NCBI RefSeq assembly: GCF_017873555.1
Contig: NZ_JAGGKE010000008.1
Span: 62,001 to 126,000 of the forward strand
DNA: 64,000 bases
From: Halorubrum trapanicum
GTDB taxonomy: Archaea > Halobacteriota > Halobacteria > Halobacteriales > Haloferacaceae
Reading direction: 5' to 3'
The translations under genes and the position numbers were made by a program. Of the stretch, positions 8,494 through 17,019 are shown piece by piece. The first letter of the stretch is position 1. Each line of letters starts with the position of its first letter. The notes beneath the pieces were generated by a model. It was not told the DNA's origin. It searched no databases and saw only the letters and a program-made list of their open reading frames with translations.

Positions 8494-8763
8494 CTATTCG
8501 AGGACGTCGGGCGGCTTCGCGTCTCCGGTCGCGTTCTCCTCGGGATCGATCCCGAGTTCCCGAAGCTCTTCGTCGGTCGGCTCGCGGCCGACCTCTCCCC
8601 GATGGAGTGCGACGGCCTCGTCGAGGTTCTCCAGCGCGTCGGACCGGGACTCTCCCTGCGTCGTGACGCCCGTTCCCACGTCCCGGGCGATCCACCACCC
8701 TTCGTCTCGCCAGAGGCGGATCTCGCCTTCGTGGTCGGTTCCGTTTTCCGTCGAGCTTGCCAT
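8494..8763 (-). CDS. hicB: HicB-type antitoxin
   Basis: This 89-residue protein matches the short HicB family: a degenerate RNase-H-like fold with the motif LWRDEGWWIARDVGTGV, then TQGESRSDALENLDEAVALH, and an acidic C-terminal tail. It should neutralise the adjacent HicA. I chose the ATG at 8763 because a box A (8791-8797) lies 28-34 nt upstream and the longer frame beginning at 8844 adds an unconserved arginine-rich stretch. The tail has no obvious DNA-binding domain, so autoregulation may depend on the complex or be absent. Confidence 0.85.
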   Translation of the reverse strand: MASSTENGTDHEGEIRLWRDEGWWIARDVGTGVTTQGESRSDALENLDEAVALHRGEVGREPTDEELRELGIDPEENATGDAKPPDVLE

Positions 8764-8790
8764 TGCTGTACACTTCGTGCGATTTGGGTG

Positions 8791-8797
8791 ATAAGGG
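8791..8797 (-). promoter_or_regulatory. Box A of hicBA
   Basis: On the minus strand CCTTATC (plus strand ATAAGGG with its neighbours) lies 28-34 nt before the hicB ATG. It gives the toxin-antitoxin pair its own promoter, independent of purK and purE. Confidence 0.6.
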
Positions 8798-8882
8798 TTG
8801 GGCAGGGAACAACGAACCGACCGAGCCGAGACCGGTCGCCGCATCCGGGAGTTCCTTGTAGCCCTCCGCCGAACCCTCGTCC

Positions 8883-9491
8883 ATGACCACGGTGGACGAC
8901 CTGATCGACCGGCTCGAAGCTGAAGCGGCGGCCGACGCGGACCCGGCGACCACCCCCGACGTGGGGATCATCATGGGCTCCGACTCGGACCTCCCCGTCA
9001 TGGAGGACGCCTACGAGGCGCTCGACGACCTCGGCTTCGCGGAGCAGACCGACTTCGGCGAGGCGCCGGACGCGCGGTTCACCTACGAGAGCTACGTCGT
9101 CTCCGCGCACCGCACGCCCGAACTCATGTACGCGTACGGGGAGACGGCGACCGACCGCGGGCTGGACGTGATCGTCGCCGGCGCGGGCGGGAAGTCCGCC
9201 GACCTGCCGAACATGACCGCCTCCGTCGCGTACCCGGTGCCCGTGATCGGCGTGCCGGTCCAGGAGAAGTCGGTGGACTCGGTCATCGGGATGCCGACGG
9301 GCGCGCCGATCGTCGCCGTCGACGCCGGGAAGTCGTACAACGCGGCGCTGTCGGCGGCGCAGGTGCTCGCGCGCGAACACGACGAGATCGAGGAGCGGTT
9401 GGTCGACCTCCACGACGAGCAGACGGCGGGCGTCGCGGACGTCTCGGCCGCTCTCCACGACCTTGGGATCGACGGGTTCCGAGAGCGGTAG
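8883..9491 (+). CDS. purE: N5-CAIR mutase (phosphoribosylaminoimidazole carboxylase, catalytic subunit)
   Basis: PurE rearranges N5-CAIR to CAIR. The class I motifs are present: GIIMGSDSDLPVM, SAHRTPE with the catalytic His, AGAGGKSADLPNM, and PVIGVPVQ. The first 25 residues are an acidic extension before the conserved core, giving 202 residues in total. The partner enzyme PurK is encoded upstream on the same strand, separated by the opposing hicBA module. Confidence 0.96.
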   Translation: MTTVDDLIDRLEAEAAADADPATTPDVGIIMGSDSDLPVMEDAYEALDDLGFAEQTDFGEAPDARFTYESYVVSAHRTPELMYAYGETATDRGLDVIVAGAGGKSADLPNMTASVAYPVPVIGVPVQEKSVDSVIGMPTGAPIVAVDAGKSYNAALSAAQVLAREHDEIEERLVDLHDEQTAGVADVSAALHDLGIDGFRER

Positions 9492-9642
9492 CGGGACCTC
9501 GGCACGGCGACCGCTTCGCGGTCCGGACGCGTTCCGTTTCACTCCGCGACGAACCCGTTCGACGGCTCTCGGTCGGTTCGCGGGCGCTTCGACCGCAAAC
9601 CGTCGATACCGGCCCGCACGCCCGCGGACGCACAAGACTCAA

Positions 9643-9649
9643 CGCTTAT
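9643..9649 (+). promoter_or_regulatory. Box A of the nuo operon
   Basis: CGCTTAT at 9643-9649 predicts a start of transcription near 9673. A short leader would then hold a purine-rich GGAG (9680-9683) about 6 nt before the nuoA ATG at 9690, so this operon probably uses a Shine-Dalgarno site, unlike most genes around it. Confidence 0.55.
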
Positions 9650-9689
9650 GAGGGGGCGGTCCAAACGCCAGCACGTTACGGAGACCTAT

Positions 9690-10106
9690 ATGAGCGATTG
9701 GATAGCGATTGGCGCCTTGGCGGTCGTCGGCCTGCTCATCCCGATAGCGATGATGACAGTGTCGGCGCTGCTCCGTCCGAGCGTGCCTGAGACCGGTAAA
9801 AGTACCACCTACGAGTCCGGCGAGACCCCGACGGGCGGGACGCGGATCCGGTTCAACATCCAGTACTACATGGTCGCGTTGTTGTTCGTCGTGTTCGACA
9901 TCGAGACCGTGTTGCTGTTCCCGTGGGCGGTCATCTACCGCCCGGCCGTTCAGGCCGGCGTTCCGATGGCCGACCTGCTGTGGCCGATGTTGGCGTTCGT
10001 CGGCATTCTCGCGGTCGGACTCGTCTGGGCGTGGCGGTCGGGGGCGATCAGCTGGGCCCGCAGCCCCCGCGCGACCAGCAGAAAGACGACGGAGGAACTC
10101 AACTAA
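9690..10106 (+). CDS. nuoA: NADH dehydrogenase-like complex, subunit A
   Basis: NuoA is a small membrane subunit of complex I with three transmembrane helices. The 138-residue product shows these, together with the conserved loop YESGETPTGGTRIRFNIQYYMVALLFVVFD, in which the acidic residue before the second helix is typical. I chose the ATG at MSDWIAI rather than the one at 9648, because the upstream one lies within the promoter region and the downstream one has a ribosome-binding site. The stop overlaps the nuoB ATG by one base. Confidence 0.93.
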   Translation: MSDWIAIGALAVVGLLIPIAMMTVSALLRPSVPETGKSTTYESGETPTGGTRIRFNIQYYMVALLFVVFDIETVLLFPWAVIYRPAVQAGVPMADLLWPMLAFVGILAVGLVWAWRSGAISWARSPRATSRKTTEELN

Positions 10107-10804
10107 TGAGCAGCGATCAACCGTTTATCACCGACGAATCGCAGGTCGTAACCGAGACCAGAGACGCCCGGATGACCGGGCAGGGGGACCGGTTCAACTC
10201 CCGGCTCCGCGAGGCGTTCGGCTCCTCGCCGTTCATCCTCACCAAGTTCGACAAGTTCCTGAACTGGTGTCGGGGCTCTTCGATGTTCATGCTGCAGTTC
10301 GGCATCGCCTGCTGTAGCATCGAGATGATGCACACCTACGCGGTGAAACACGACCTCGACCGCTTCGGGTCGGGCGTCCCCCGCGCGTCGCCGCGGCAGG
10401 CCGACGTGATGATCGTCCCCGGGACGATCGTCTCGAAGTTCGCCCCGCGGATGAAGCGCGTCTACGACCAGATGCCCGAGCCGAAGTTCGTCGTCGGCAT
10501 GGGTTCGTGCACAATCTCCGGCGGCCCGTTCCAGGAGGGGTACAACGTGATCAAAGGCGCCGAGGAGGTCATCCCGATCGACATCCACGTCCCCGGCTGC
10601 CCGCCCCGTCCCGAGGCGCTCGTCTACGGCGTCGTGAAGCTGCAAGAGCGCGTCGCCAACGGCGAGGCCGCGCCCGTCACGGTCAAGCCGTACGAGCTGG
10701 AGGAGTTCTCGGACCTCGAACGCGACGAACTCGTCGACAAGCTGACCGACCAGATCGACGACGACGAGCTCGTCATGCGGTACAACTTCGCTGATTCGCC
10801 ATGA
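10106..10804 (+). CDS. nuoB: NADH dehydrogenase-like complex, subunit B
   Basis: NuoB carries the terminal Fe-S cluster N2, which reduces the quinone. The four cluster ligands are visible: Cys69-Cys70 in [10 protein letters not shown], Cys135 in [10 protein letters not shown], and Cys165 in [10 protein letters not shown]. The 232-residue length includes N- and C-terminal acidic extensions. The start ATG overlaps the nuoA stop (TAATG), with GGAGG about 10 nt upstream. The gene overlaps the next by 4 nt. Confidence 0.96.
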   Translation: MSSDQPFITDESQVVTETRDARMTGQGDRFNSRLREAFGSSPFILTKFDKFLNWCRGSSMFMLQFGIACCSIEMMHTYAVKHDLDRFGSGVPRASPRQADVMIVPGTIVSKFAPRMKRVYDQMPEPKFVVGMGSCTISGGPFQEGYNVIKGAEEVIPIDIHVPGCPPRPEALVYGVVKLQERVANGEAAPVTVKPYELEEFSDLERDELVDKLTDQIDDDELVMRYNFADSP

Positions 10805-12465
10805 GCCTCGAACGACCGGACACCGTCGACGACGGCGCCGTCGAGCGCACCCCCGACGAGCTGGAGGCGCTGCTCGGCGACCTCGTCGTCGACCGCGACG
10901 ACCACCTGAACGCGCCCGGGTTCGTCATCCGCCCGGACACCGTCCAGGAGACGCTCTCGATCCTGAAACAGCAGGCGGGGTACGACCACCTCTCCGTCGT
11001 CTCCGCACAGGAGTACGAGAACCGCTACGAGTCGATCTACCACCTGAAGAAGTACGACGACCCGACCCAGGAGGTCAGCGTCGTCGTCCCCGCGGACAAG
11101 GACAACCCCGTCTCCGAGACGGCCGAACCGGTCTTCCGCACCGCCGACTGGCACGAGCGGGAGGCGTACGACCTGATCGGCGTCGAGTACGAGGGGCACC
11201 CCGACCTGCGCCGGATCCTGCTGCCCGAGACCTGGCAGGGCCACCCCCTGTCGATGGACTACGACAAGGACCGGCCGCAGATCGCCACGCTGCCGGAGCA
11301 CGCGAATCCGCTCGAGGAGCATCACAAGGACGCCGAGTCCGACACGATGTTCCTCAACATCGGGCCGCACCACCCGGCGACCCACGGGGTGCTCCACCTG
11401 AAGACGGTCCTCGACGGCGAGCAGGTCGTCGACGTCGAGCCGGACATCGGCTACCTCCACCGCAGCGAAGAGCAGATGGCGCAGTCCGGGACGTACCGTC
11501 ACCAGATCATGCCGTACCCCGACCGCTGGGACTACATCTCGGCGGGGCTGCTCAACGAGTGGGCGTACGCCCGCGCGGCCGAGGACCTCGCGGACATCGA
11601 GGTGCCGGAGTACGCGCAGGTCATCCGGACGATGGGCGCGGAGATGTGCCGGATCGCCGCGCACATGCTCGCGCTCGCCACGTTCGCGCTCGACATCAAC
11701 GGCGACTTCACGGCGACGTTCATGTACGCCATCAACGACCGCGAGCGCGTCCAGAACCTCTTGGAGGACCTGACGGGCCAGCGGCTGATGTTCAACTACT
11801 TCCGGCTCGGCGGCGTCGTCTGGGACCTGCCGGAGCCGCGCGAGGAGTTCTTCTCGAAGACCCGGGACTTCCTCGACCACCTCCCGGAGTCCGTCGAGGA
11901 GTACCACAACCTCATCACCTCGAACGAGATCTTCCAGATGCGGACGATCGACACGGGGATCCTCCCGCCGGAGGTCGCCAAGAACTACGGCGCGACCGGT
12001 CCCGTCGCCCGCGGCTCGGGCGTCGACTACGACCTGCGCCGCGACGACCCGTACGGCTACTACGACGAGCTGGACTGGGACGTCGTCACCGAGGAGGGGT
12101 GCGACAACTTCAGCCGCCTGCTCGTCCGGATGCGCGAGGTCGAGGAGTCGGCGAAGATCATCGAGCAGTGCGTCGACCTGCTCGAAGACTGGCCCGAAGA
12201 CGAGCGGAACATCCAGGCGAACGTGCCGCGCACGCTGCGCCCGGACGACGACACCGAGATCTACCGCGCCGTCGAGGGCGCGAAGGGCGAGCTCGGCATC
12301 TACATCCGCGCGGACGGGACGGACAAGCCGGCCCGGTTCAAGATCCGGTCGCCGTGCTTCTCGAACCTCCAGACGCTGCCGGAGATGGCGAACGGGGAGT
12401 ACATCCCGGACGTCATCGCGGCCCTCGGTAGCCTCGACGTCGTTCTCGGGGAGGTGGACCGCTGA
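10801..12465 (+). CDS. nuoCD: NADH dehydrogenase-like complex, fused subunits C and D
   Basis: This 554-residue protein fuses NuoC (residues about 1-165, with the signature DWHEREAYDLIGVEYEGHPD and RRILLPETWQGHPL) to NuoD (from about residue 180, with GPHHPATHGVLHL and YLHRSEEQMAQ, near the quinone channel). Fusion is known in haloarchaea and some bacteria. In NuoD the HPATHG loop helps to form the quinone-binding site next to cluster N2 of NuoB. The gene overlaps nuoB by 4 nt and nuoH by one base. Confidence 0.95.
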   Translation: MSLERPDTVDDGAVERTPDELEALLGDLVVDRDDHLNAPGFVIRPDTVQETLSILKQQAGYDHLSVVSAQEYENRYESIYHLKKYDDPTQEVSVVVPADKDNPVSETAEPVFRTADWHEREAYDLIGVEYEGHPDLRRILLPETWQGHPLSMDYDKDRPQIATLPEHANPLEEHHKDAESDTMFLNIGPHHPATHGVLHLKTVLDGEQVVDVEPDIGYLHRSEEQMAQSGTYRHQIMPYPDRWDYISAGLLNEWAYARAAEDLADIEVPEYAQVIRTMGAEMCRIAAHMLALATFALDINGDFTATFMYAINDRERVQNLLEDLTGQRLMFNYFRLGGVVWDLPEPREEFFSKTRDFLDHLPESVEEYHNLITSNEIFQMRTIDTGILPPEVAKNYGATGPVARGSGVDYDLRRDDPYGYYDELDWDVVTEEGCDNFSRLLVRMREVEESAKIIEQCVDLLEDWPEDERNIQANVPRTLRPDDDTEIYRAVEGAKGELGIYIRADGTDKPARFKIRSPCFSNLQTLPEMANGEYIPDVIAALGSLDVVLGEVDR

Positions 12466-13538
12466 TGGGCACGGCGCCCGCGCAGCTGTTCCCCGAGTTC
12501 ATCGTCGACACGCTCGGGCTCGACAGCGTTATCGGCGAGGTCGCGGCCTCGCTGGTCGCCGCCTTCGTCGTCGGGAACATCATCCTCGCGTTCACGGGCG
12601 TCGCGGGCCCGTGGGCGAAACGGAAGGTCACGGCCGCGTTCACCGACCGGATCGCGGTCGACCGGATCGGCCCGTACGGGCTGCTCATCATCCCGGCGGC
12701 CGCGGTCCAGCTGCTCGCGAAAGAGCTGATCGTCCCCGAGGGCGTCGACCGCCCCACGTGGGACATCGCGCCGATCCTCCTGCCCGCGTCGGCGCTGCTC
12801 GGCTTCTCGGTCATCCCGATGGGTCGGATCGGGCCGATCAACCTCCACCTCGCGGACCCGGAGGTCGGCTTCGCGCTGGTGTTCGCGTTCGCCTCCATCG
12901 CCTCCGTCTCGCTGGTGATGGCCGGCTACGCGTCGAGCAACAAGTACTCGCTTCTCGGCGGCCTCCGCGCCGTCGCGCAGAACCTCGCGTACGAGATTCC
13001 GCTCATCGTCACCGCGATGTCGGCCGTGATATTCGCCGGCACGCTCCAGATGAGCGGCATCGTCGGCGCGCAGACGGAGACGCTCGCGACGATCGGCGGC
13101 GTCGCAATCCCGTCGTGGTACGCGTTCGTGAACCCGTTCGCGTTCGTGCTGTTCCTCACGGCGAACATGGCGGAGATCGGACGGAACCCGTTCGACATCC
13201 CCGAGGCGCCGACGGAGATCGTCGGGGGGTACCAGACGGAGTACTCCTCGGCGTACTTCGTCCTCTTCTATCTCGGAGAGTTCGTCCACATCTTCCTCGG
13301 CGGAGCGATCCTCGCCGTGACGTTCCTCGGCGGCGCCTCCGGGCCCGGCCCGGAGAGCATCGGCTTCATCTGGTTCGTGGTGAAGATCTGGGGCTTCTTC
13401 CTGTTCACGCAGTGGGCCCGCGCGGCGATACCCCGCGTCCGGATCGATCAGCTGATCGAAATCGGCTGGAAAGGTATGCTGGTGCTGTCGTTCGCGAACC
13501 TGGTTCTCACGGCCGTAATCGTGGGGGTGATCGCGTAA
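12465..13538 (+). CDS. nuoH: NADH dehydrogenase-like complex, subunit H
   Basis: NuoH joins the membrane arm to the peripheral arm and forms part of the quinone chamber and the E-channel. The 357-residue product has about eight to nine transmembrane segments and family motifs including GPYGLL, MGRIGPINLH, GGLRAVAQNLAYEIPL, and the acidic loop NMAEIGRNPFDIPEAPTEIV with conserved Glu residues. Gene order (after CD, before I) and overlaps match other haloarchaeal nuo operons. Confidence 0.95.
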   Translation: MGTAPAQLFPEFIVDTLGLDSVIGEVAASLVAAFVVGNIILAFTGVAGPWAKRKVTAAFTDRIAVDRIGPYGLLIIPAAAVQLLAKELIVPEGVDRPTWDIAPILLPASALLGFSVIPMGRIGPINLHLADPEVGFALVFAFASIASVSLVMAGYASSNKYSLLGGLRAVAQNLAYEIPLIVTAMSAVIFAGTLQMSGIVGAQTETLATIGGVAIPSWYAFVNPFAFVLFLTANMAEIGRNPFDIPEAPTEIVGGYQTEYSSAYFVLFYLGEFVHIFLGGAILAVTFLGGASGPGPESIGFIWFVVKIWGFFLFTQWARAAIPRVRIDQLIEIGWKGMLVLSFANLVLTAVIVGVIA

Positions 13539-13539
13539 C

Positions 13540-14001
13540 ATGATCGGACTCATGAAATCCATGGCGACGACGATGAAGCACGCGCTGGACGGGAAGACGT
13601 TCACCGTGGAGTACCCGGAGGACGCGCCCGAGGTGAGTCCCCGGTTCCGCGGGGTCCACAAGTTCAGCCAGGAGCGGTGTATCTGGTGTCGGCAGTGCGA
13701 GAACGTCTGTCCGAACGACACGATCCAGATCGTTCAGGACGACCAGCGCAACGGCGAGCAGTACAACCTCCACATCGGGCAGTGTATCTACTGTCGGCTC
13801 TGCGAGGAGGTCTGCCCCGTCGACGCCATCCTGTTGACGCAGAACTTCGAGTTCACGGCGGACACGAAAGACGGCTTCGTGTTCAACAAAGAACAGCTCA
13901 AGAACGTCCCGTGGTACAAGGGGATCGACCCGCTGGAGTCCCGCAATCCCGATCGCGGCGCGTGGATCGGGGAGGGCGACGGCGAGGTCGACTACCAGTA
14001 G
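13540..14001 (+). CDS. nuoI: NADH dehydrogenase-like complex, subunit I (ferredoxin-type)
   Basis: NuoI binds two [4Fe-4S] clusters (N6a, N6b) that conduct electrons to NuoB. Two classical motifs are present: Cys47, 50, 53, 57 in CIWCRQCENVCP and Cys82, 85, 88, 92 in CIYCRLCEEVCP. The product has 153 residues. The start follows the nuoH stop after one base. Because NuoE, F and G are missing from the operon, this subunit may be the entry point for electrons from a soluble carrier such as ferredoxin; that is inference. Confidence 0.95.
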   Translation: MIGLMKSMATTMKHALDGKTFTVEYPEDAPEVSPRFRGVHKFSQERCIWCRQCENVCPNDTIQIVQDDQRNGEQYNLHIGQCIYCRLCEEVCPVDAILLTQNFEFTADTKDGFVFNKEQLKNVPWYKGIDPLESRNPDRGAWIGEGDGEVDYQ

Positions 14002-14044
14002 CGTCTCGAAATCTTCAAAGGGGTTCTCATAGGAGACAAACACA

Positions 14045-14311
14045 ATGGTTGAAGTCACCATCGCGTTCGGGCTGTTCGCCGCGGTTACGCTGGCGTTCGC
14101 CCTCGGGGTCGTCCTGGCGCGCGACGTGTTCCACGCCGCGCTGCTTCTGGGCGGAGCCCTCACGAGCGTCGCGGTGCACTACGTGATGCTGCGGGCGGAG
14201 TTTATCGCCGCCATGCAGATCCTCGTCTACGTGGGCGGGGTCCTCATCTTAGTCACGTTCGCCGTGATGCTCACGCGATCGGATTCCGAAACGGAGGTGA
14301 GTCGCGCGTGA
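14045..14311 (+). CDS. nuoJ1: NADH dehydrogenase-like complex, subunit J, N-terminal half
   Basis: This 88-residue membrane protein corresponds to the first three helices of NuoJ, including the conserved VVLARDVFHAALLLGGAL and IAAMQILVYVGGVLILVTFAVML with the pi-bulge-type glycines. In most organisms NuoJ is one chain of about 165-200 residues; here it is split, with the second half in the next gene, which overlaps by 4 nt. The 43-nt gap before this gene is the largest in the operon and contains a purine-rich AGGAG near the ATG. Confidence 0.88.
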   Translation: MVEVTIAFGLFAAVTLAFALGVVLARDVFHAALLLGGALTSVAVHYVMLRAEFIAAMQILVYVGGVLILVTFAVMLTRSDSETEVSRA

Positions 14312-14655
14312 GCAACGACGAGAGCCGCGGGTCGCGGATCGCGCCCGCAATCGCCGTCGGCGCCCTGTTCGCCGTGCTGGCCGCGACGGTCAACGCGGCG
14401 ACGTTCGGTTTCGAGGAGGTCGGGTTCCCGGCCGACGCTTCTGTCGTCCACAACATCGGATACGCCCTGTTCAATCTCGGCGGGTACGACATCGCGACGA
14501 TCCCCGCAGAGGGGTTCCTCGCCGCCTTCCTGATCGCCGCGGTCGCGCTCGACGTCGCGGTCGACGGGGCCGTCTACCTGGCGAAGCGCGAGGAGGACGA
14601 CTCCATCGTCTCCGCGCTCGGGCAGGCGTTCACCGACGGAGGTGACCGCCGGTGA
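14308..14655 (+). CDS. nuoJ2: NADH dehydrogenase-like complex, subunit J, C-terminal half
   Basis: This 115-residue protein starts at a GTG that overlaps the preceding stop (GTGA). It has two to three hydrophobic segments and a charged tail. Position and size match the second NuoJ part of haloarchaeal operons. Sequence conservation is weak, so the identification rests mainly on context. It overlaps nuoK by 4 nt. Confidence 0.8.
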   Translation: MSNDESRGSRIAPAIAVGALFAVLAATVNAATFGFEEVGFPADASVVHNIGYALFNLGGYDIATIPAEGFLAAFLIAAVALDVAVDGAVYLAKREEDDSIVSALGQAFTDGGDRR

Positions 14656-14972
14656 CCGCCATCGCCTCGTCGATCCCGCCGTCGTGGTACCTGCTGTTGG
14701 CGTCGGCCGTGTTCTGTATCGGACTGTTCGGCGTGCTGACGCGACGGAACGCGCTGTACTTCCTCATGAGCGTCGAGCTCATGATGAACGCGGCCAACAT
14801 CAACTTCGTCGCGTTCGCGCTGTACTACGGCGACCTCACGGGGCAGGTGTTCGCGCTGTTCGTCATCGCGCTCGCCGCCGCCGAGGTCGCCATCGGTATC
14901 GGCATCATACTCGTGTTATACCGTAACTTCGGCACGACAGACGTGACCGTTCCCGCGGAGATGAGGTGGTAA
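14652..14972 (+). CDS. nuoK: NADH dehydrogenase-like complex, subunit K
   Basis: NuoK is a three-helix antiporter-like subunit. The 106-residue product has the conserved sequence SVELMMNAANINFVAF with the essential membrane Glu, and the third helix AAAEVAIGIGIILVLYR with the second conserved Glu. The start is GTG at 14652, overlapping the nuoJ2 stop. nuoL begins two bases after its stop. Confidence 0.95.
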   Translation: MTAIASSIPPSWYLLLASAVFCIGLFGVLTRRNALYFLMSVELMMNAANINFVAFALYYGDLTGQVFALFVIALAAAEVAIGIGIILVLYRNFGTTDVTVPAEMRW

Positions 14973-14973
14973 G

Positions 14974-17019
14974 ATGGTGGACGCATTCGCATACGTTCCG
15001 GCGATCGTGCTCCTCCCGTTCTTCTCGTTCCTGGTCGCGCTCGGCGCGGGCAGGTACCTCCCGAAGGGCGGCGCCTTCGGCGGCATCGCGGCGACGGCGG
15101 GGTCGTTCCTGCTGTCGATCTGGGTCGCGGCGACCGTCGCGAGCGGCCGCGCGTACAACGAGACGCTGTACCACTGGGCGAGCGAGGGCGGCGCGGGGAT
15201 CGGGCCGACGGAGATCGAACTCACGTTCGGCGTCCTGATCGACCCGCTGTCGGCGCTCATGCTCGTCATCGTGACGCTCGTCGCGCTGCTCGTGCACGTG
15301 TTCTCGCTCGGGTACATGAACGACGAGGGCGAGACGGGGCTGCCGCGGTACTACGCCGGACTCGGCCTGTTCACGGCGTCGATGCTCGGCTTCGTCGTCG
15401 CCGACAACCTGCTGATGGCGTTCATGTTCTTCGAGCTGGTCGGGCTCTGCTCGTACCTGCTCATCGGCTTCCACTTCCGGGAGCCGGGTCCGCCGTCGGC
15501 CGCGAAGAAGGCGTTCCTCGTCACCCGCTTCGGTGACTACTTCTTCCTCGTCGGCGTCGTCGCGGTGTTCGCCACCTTCGGCACGGCGCAGTTCGCCGGG
15601 CCGGAGTCGTTCCCCGCGCTCGCGGACGCGGCGATCAACGGCTCCGGGTCGGTCGCGTGGACGCCCGGCGGTCTCGACCTCGGGACGTGGCTGACGGTCG
15701 TCGGCCTGCTCGTCTTGGGCGGCGTCGTCGGCAAGTCCGCGCAGTTCCCGCTTCACACGTGGCTCCCCGACGCGATGGAGGGTCCGACGCCCGTCTCCGC
15801 GCTCATCCACGCCGCGACGATGGTCGCGGCCGGCGTCTACCTCGTCGCGCGGATGTACGGCTTCTACGTGCTGACGCCGACGACGATGGCCGTCATCGCC
15901 TTCATCGGCGGCTTCACGGCGCTGTTCGCGGCGACGATGGGACTGGTGAAAGACGAGCTGAAGCAGGTGCTCGCGTACTCTACCATCTCGCAGTACGGCT
16001 ACATGATGCTCGCGCTCGGTGCGGGCGGGTACGTGGCCGCGGTCTTCCACCTGACGACCCACGCCTTCTTCAAAGCCCTGCTGTTCCTGGGCGCCGGCGC
16101 GGTCATCATCGCGATGCACCACAACGAGGACATGTGGGACATGGGCGGGCTGCGTTCGAAGCTGCCGGTGACGTACTACACCTTCCTCGCCGGCTCGCTC
16201 GCGCTCGCGGGCATCTTCCCGTTCGCCGGCTTCTGGTCGAAAGACGAGATCCTCTACGAGGCGCTCGTCCACGGACTCAACGACCCGCTGCTGCTCGGCG
16301 GCTACCTGATGGGGCTGCTCGCGGTGCCCGTCACCGCCTTCTACACCTTCCGGATGGTGTTCCTGACCTTCCACGGCGAGCCGCGGAGCGACACCGCGCG
16401 CGAGCCCGAACCCGTTCGCTGGAACGTGAAGGGGCCGCTGACGGTGCTCGGGTCGCTCGCGGTCGTCACCGGCTTCATCAACATGGTACCGGTCCAGAAG
16501 GTGCTCGGACTGGAGGGAATCGACCTGCTCCACCTCTGGCTCGACAACCACTGGGGCGGCATCGAGGGCCTTTCCTCGCACCACTACGCAGACCTGAGTC
16601 CGTACAGCAGCGGTTACCTCGTCGGCGGTGAGGTCGGAACCGTCCTCGTCGGCGCGGCAGTCTCGCTCGGCCTCGCCCTGCTCGGACTCGGACTCGCATG
16701 GCGGCTCTACAACGTGGCGTCGCCGACGGAACACACCGCCAAGCTCGGCGGGGTCAAAGACGTGCTGTACAACAACTACTACCTCGACGAACTACAGGTC
16801 TGGCTCGCGTATCGAACGGAAGACGTCGCGGGCGGCGCGAACGTCTTCGATCAGGGGATCATCGACGGCGTCGTGAACGGCGTCTCCTCGGTGAGCCTGA
16901 CCGGCGGCGGTCGGGTTCGGAAGCTCCAGTCCGGCGTCGTCTCGCAGTACGCCGCGCTGCTCACCTTCGGACTCGTCGCGCTGTTGCTCGTGCTCGGCGC
17001 GACCGGGGGGTGGTTCTGA
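14974..17019 (+). CDS. nuoL: NADH dehydrogenase-like complex, subunit L (proton-pumping)
   Basis: NuoL is the distal antiporter-like pump of the membrane arm. The 681-residue product has about 15-16 transmembrane helices, the conserved lysine helix in GGVVGKSAQFPLHTWLPDAMEGPTP, KDELKQVLAYSTISQYGYM, and FYTFRMVFLTFHGEP, followed by the long C-terminal amphipathic region and a last helix. It overlaps the nuoM start by one base. Confidence 0.96.
   Translation: MVDAFAYVPAIVLLPFFSFLVALGAGRYLPKGGAFGGIAATAGSFLLSIWVAATVASGRAYNETLYHWASEGGAGIGPTEIELTFGVLIDPLSALMLVIVTLVALLVHVFSLGYMNDEGETGLPRYYAGLGLFTASMLGFVVADNLLMAFMFFELVGLCSYLLIGFHFREPGPPSAAKKAFLVTRFGDYFFLVGVVAVFATFGTAQFAGPESFPALADAAINGSGSVAWTPGGLDLGTWLTVVGLLVLGGVVGKSAQFPLHTWLPDAMEGPTPVSALIHAATMVAAGVYLVARMYGFYVLTPTTMAVIAFIGGFTALFAATMGLVKDELKQVLAYSTISQYGYMMLALGAGGYVAAVFHLTTHAFFKALLFLGAGAVIIAMHHNEDMWDMGGLRSKLPVTYYTFLAGSLALAGIFPFAGFWSKDEILYEALVHGLNDPLLLGGYLMGLLAVPVTAFYTFRMVFLTFHGEPRSDTAREPEPVRWNVKGPLTVLGSLAVVTGFINMVPVQKVLGLEGIDLLHLWLDNHWGGIEGLSSHHYADLSPYSSGYLVGGEVGTVLVGAAVSLGLALLGLGLAWRLYNVASPTEHTAKLGGVKDVLYNNYYLDELQVWLAYRTEDVAGGANVFDQGIIDGVVNGVSSVSLTGGGRVRKLQSGVVSQYAALLTFGLVALLLVLGATGGWF

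Noticed and set aside
14002-14044. Internal promoter in the nuo operon before nuoJ1
   Set aside because: The gap of 43 nt is AT-richer than its flanks but lacks a convincing box A at the right distance; read-through is simpler.
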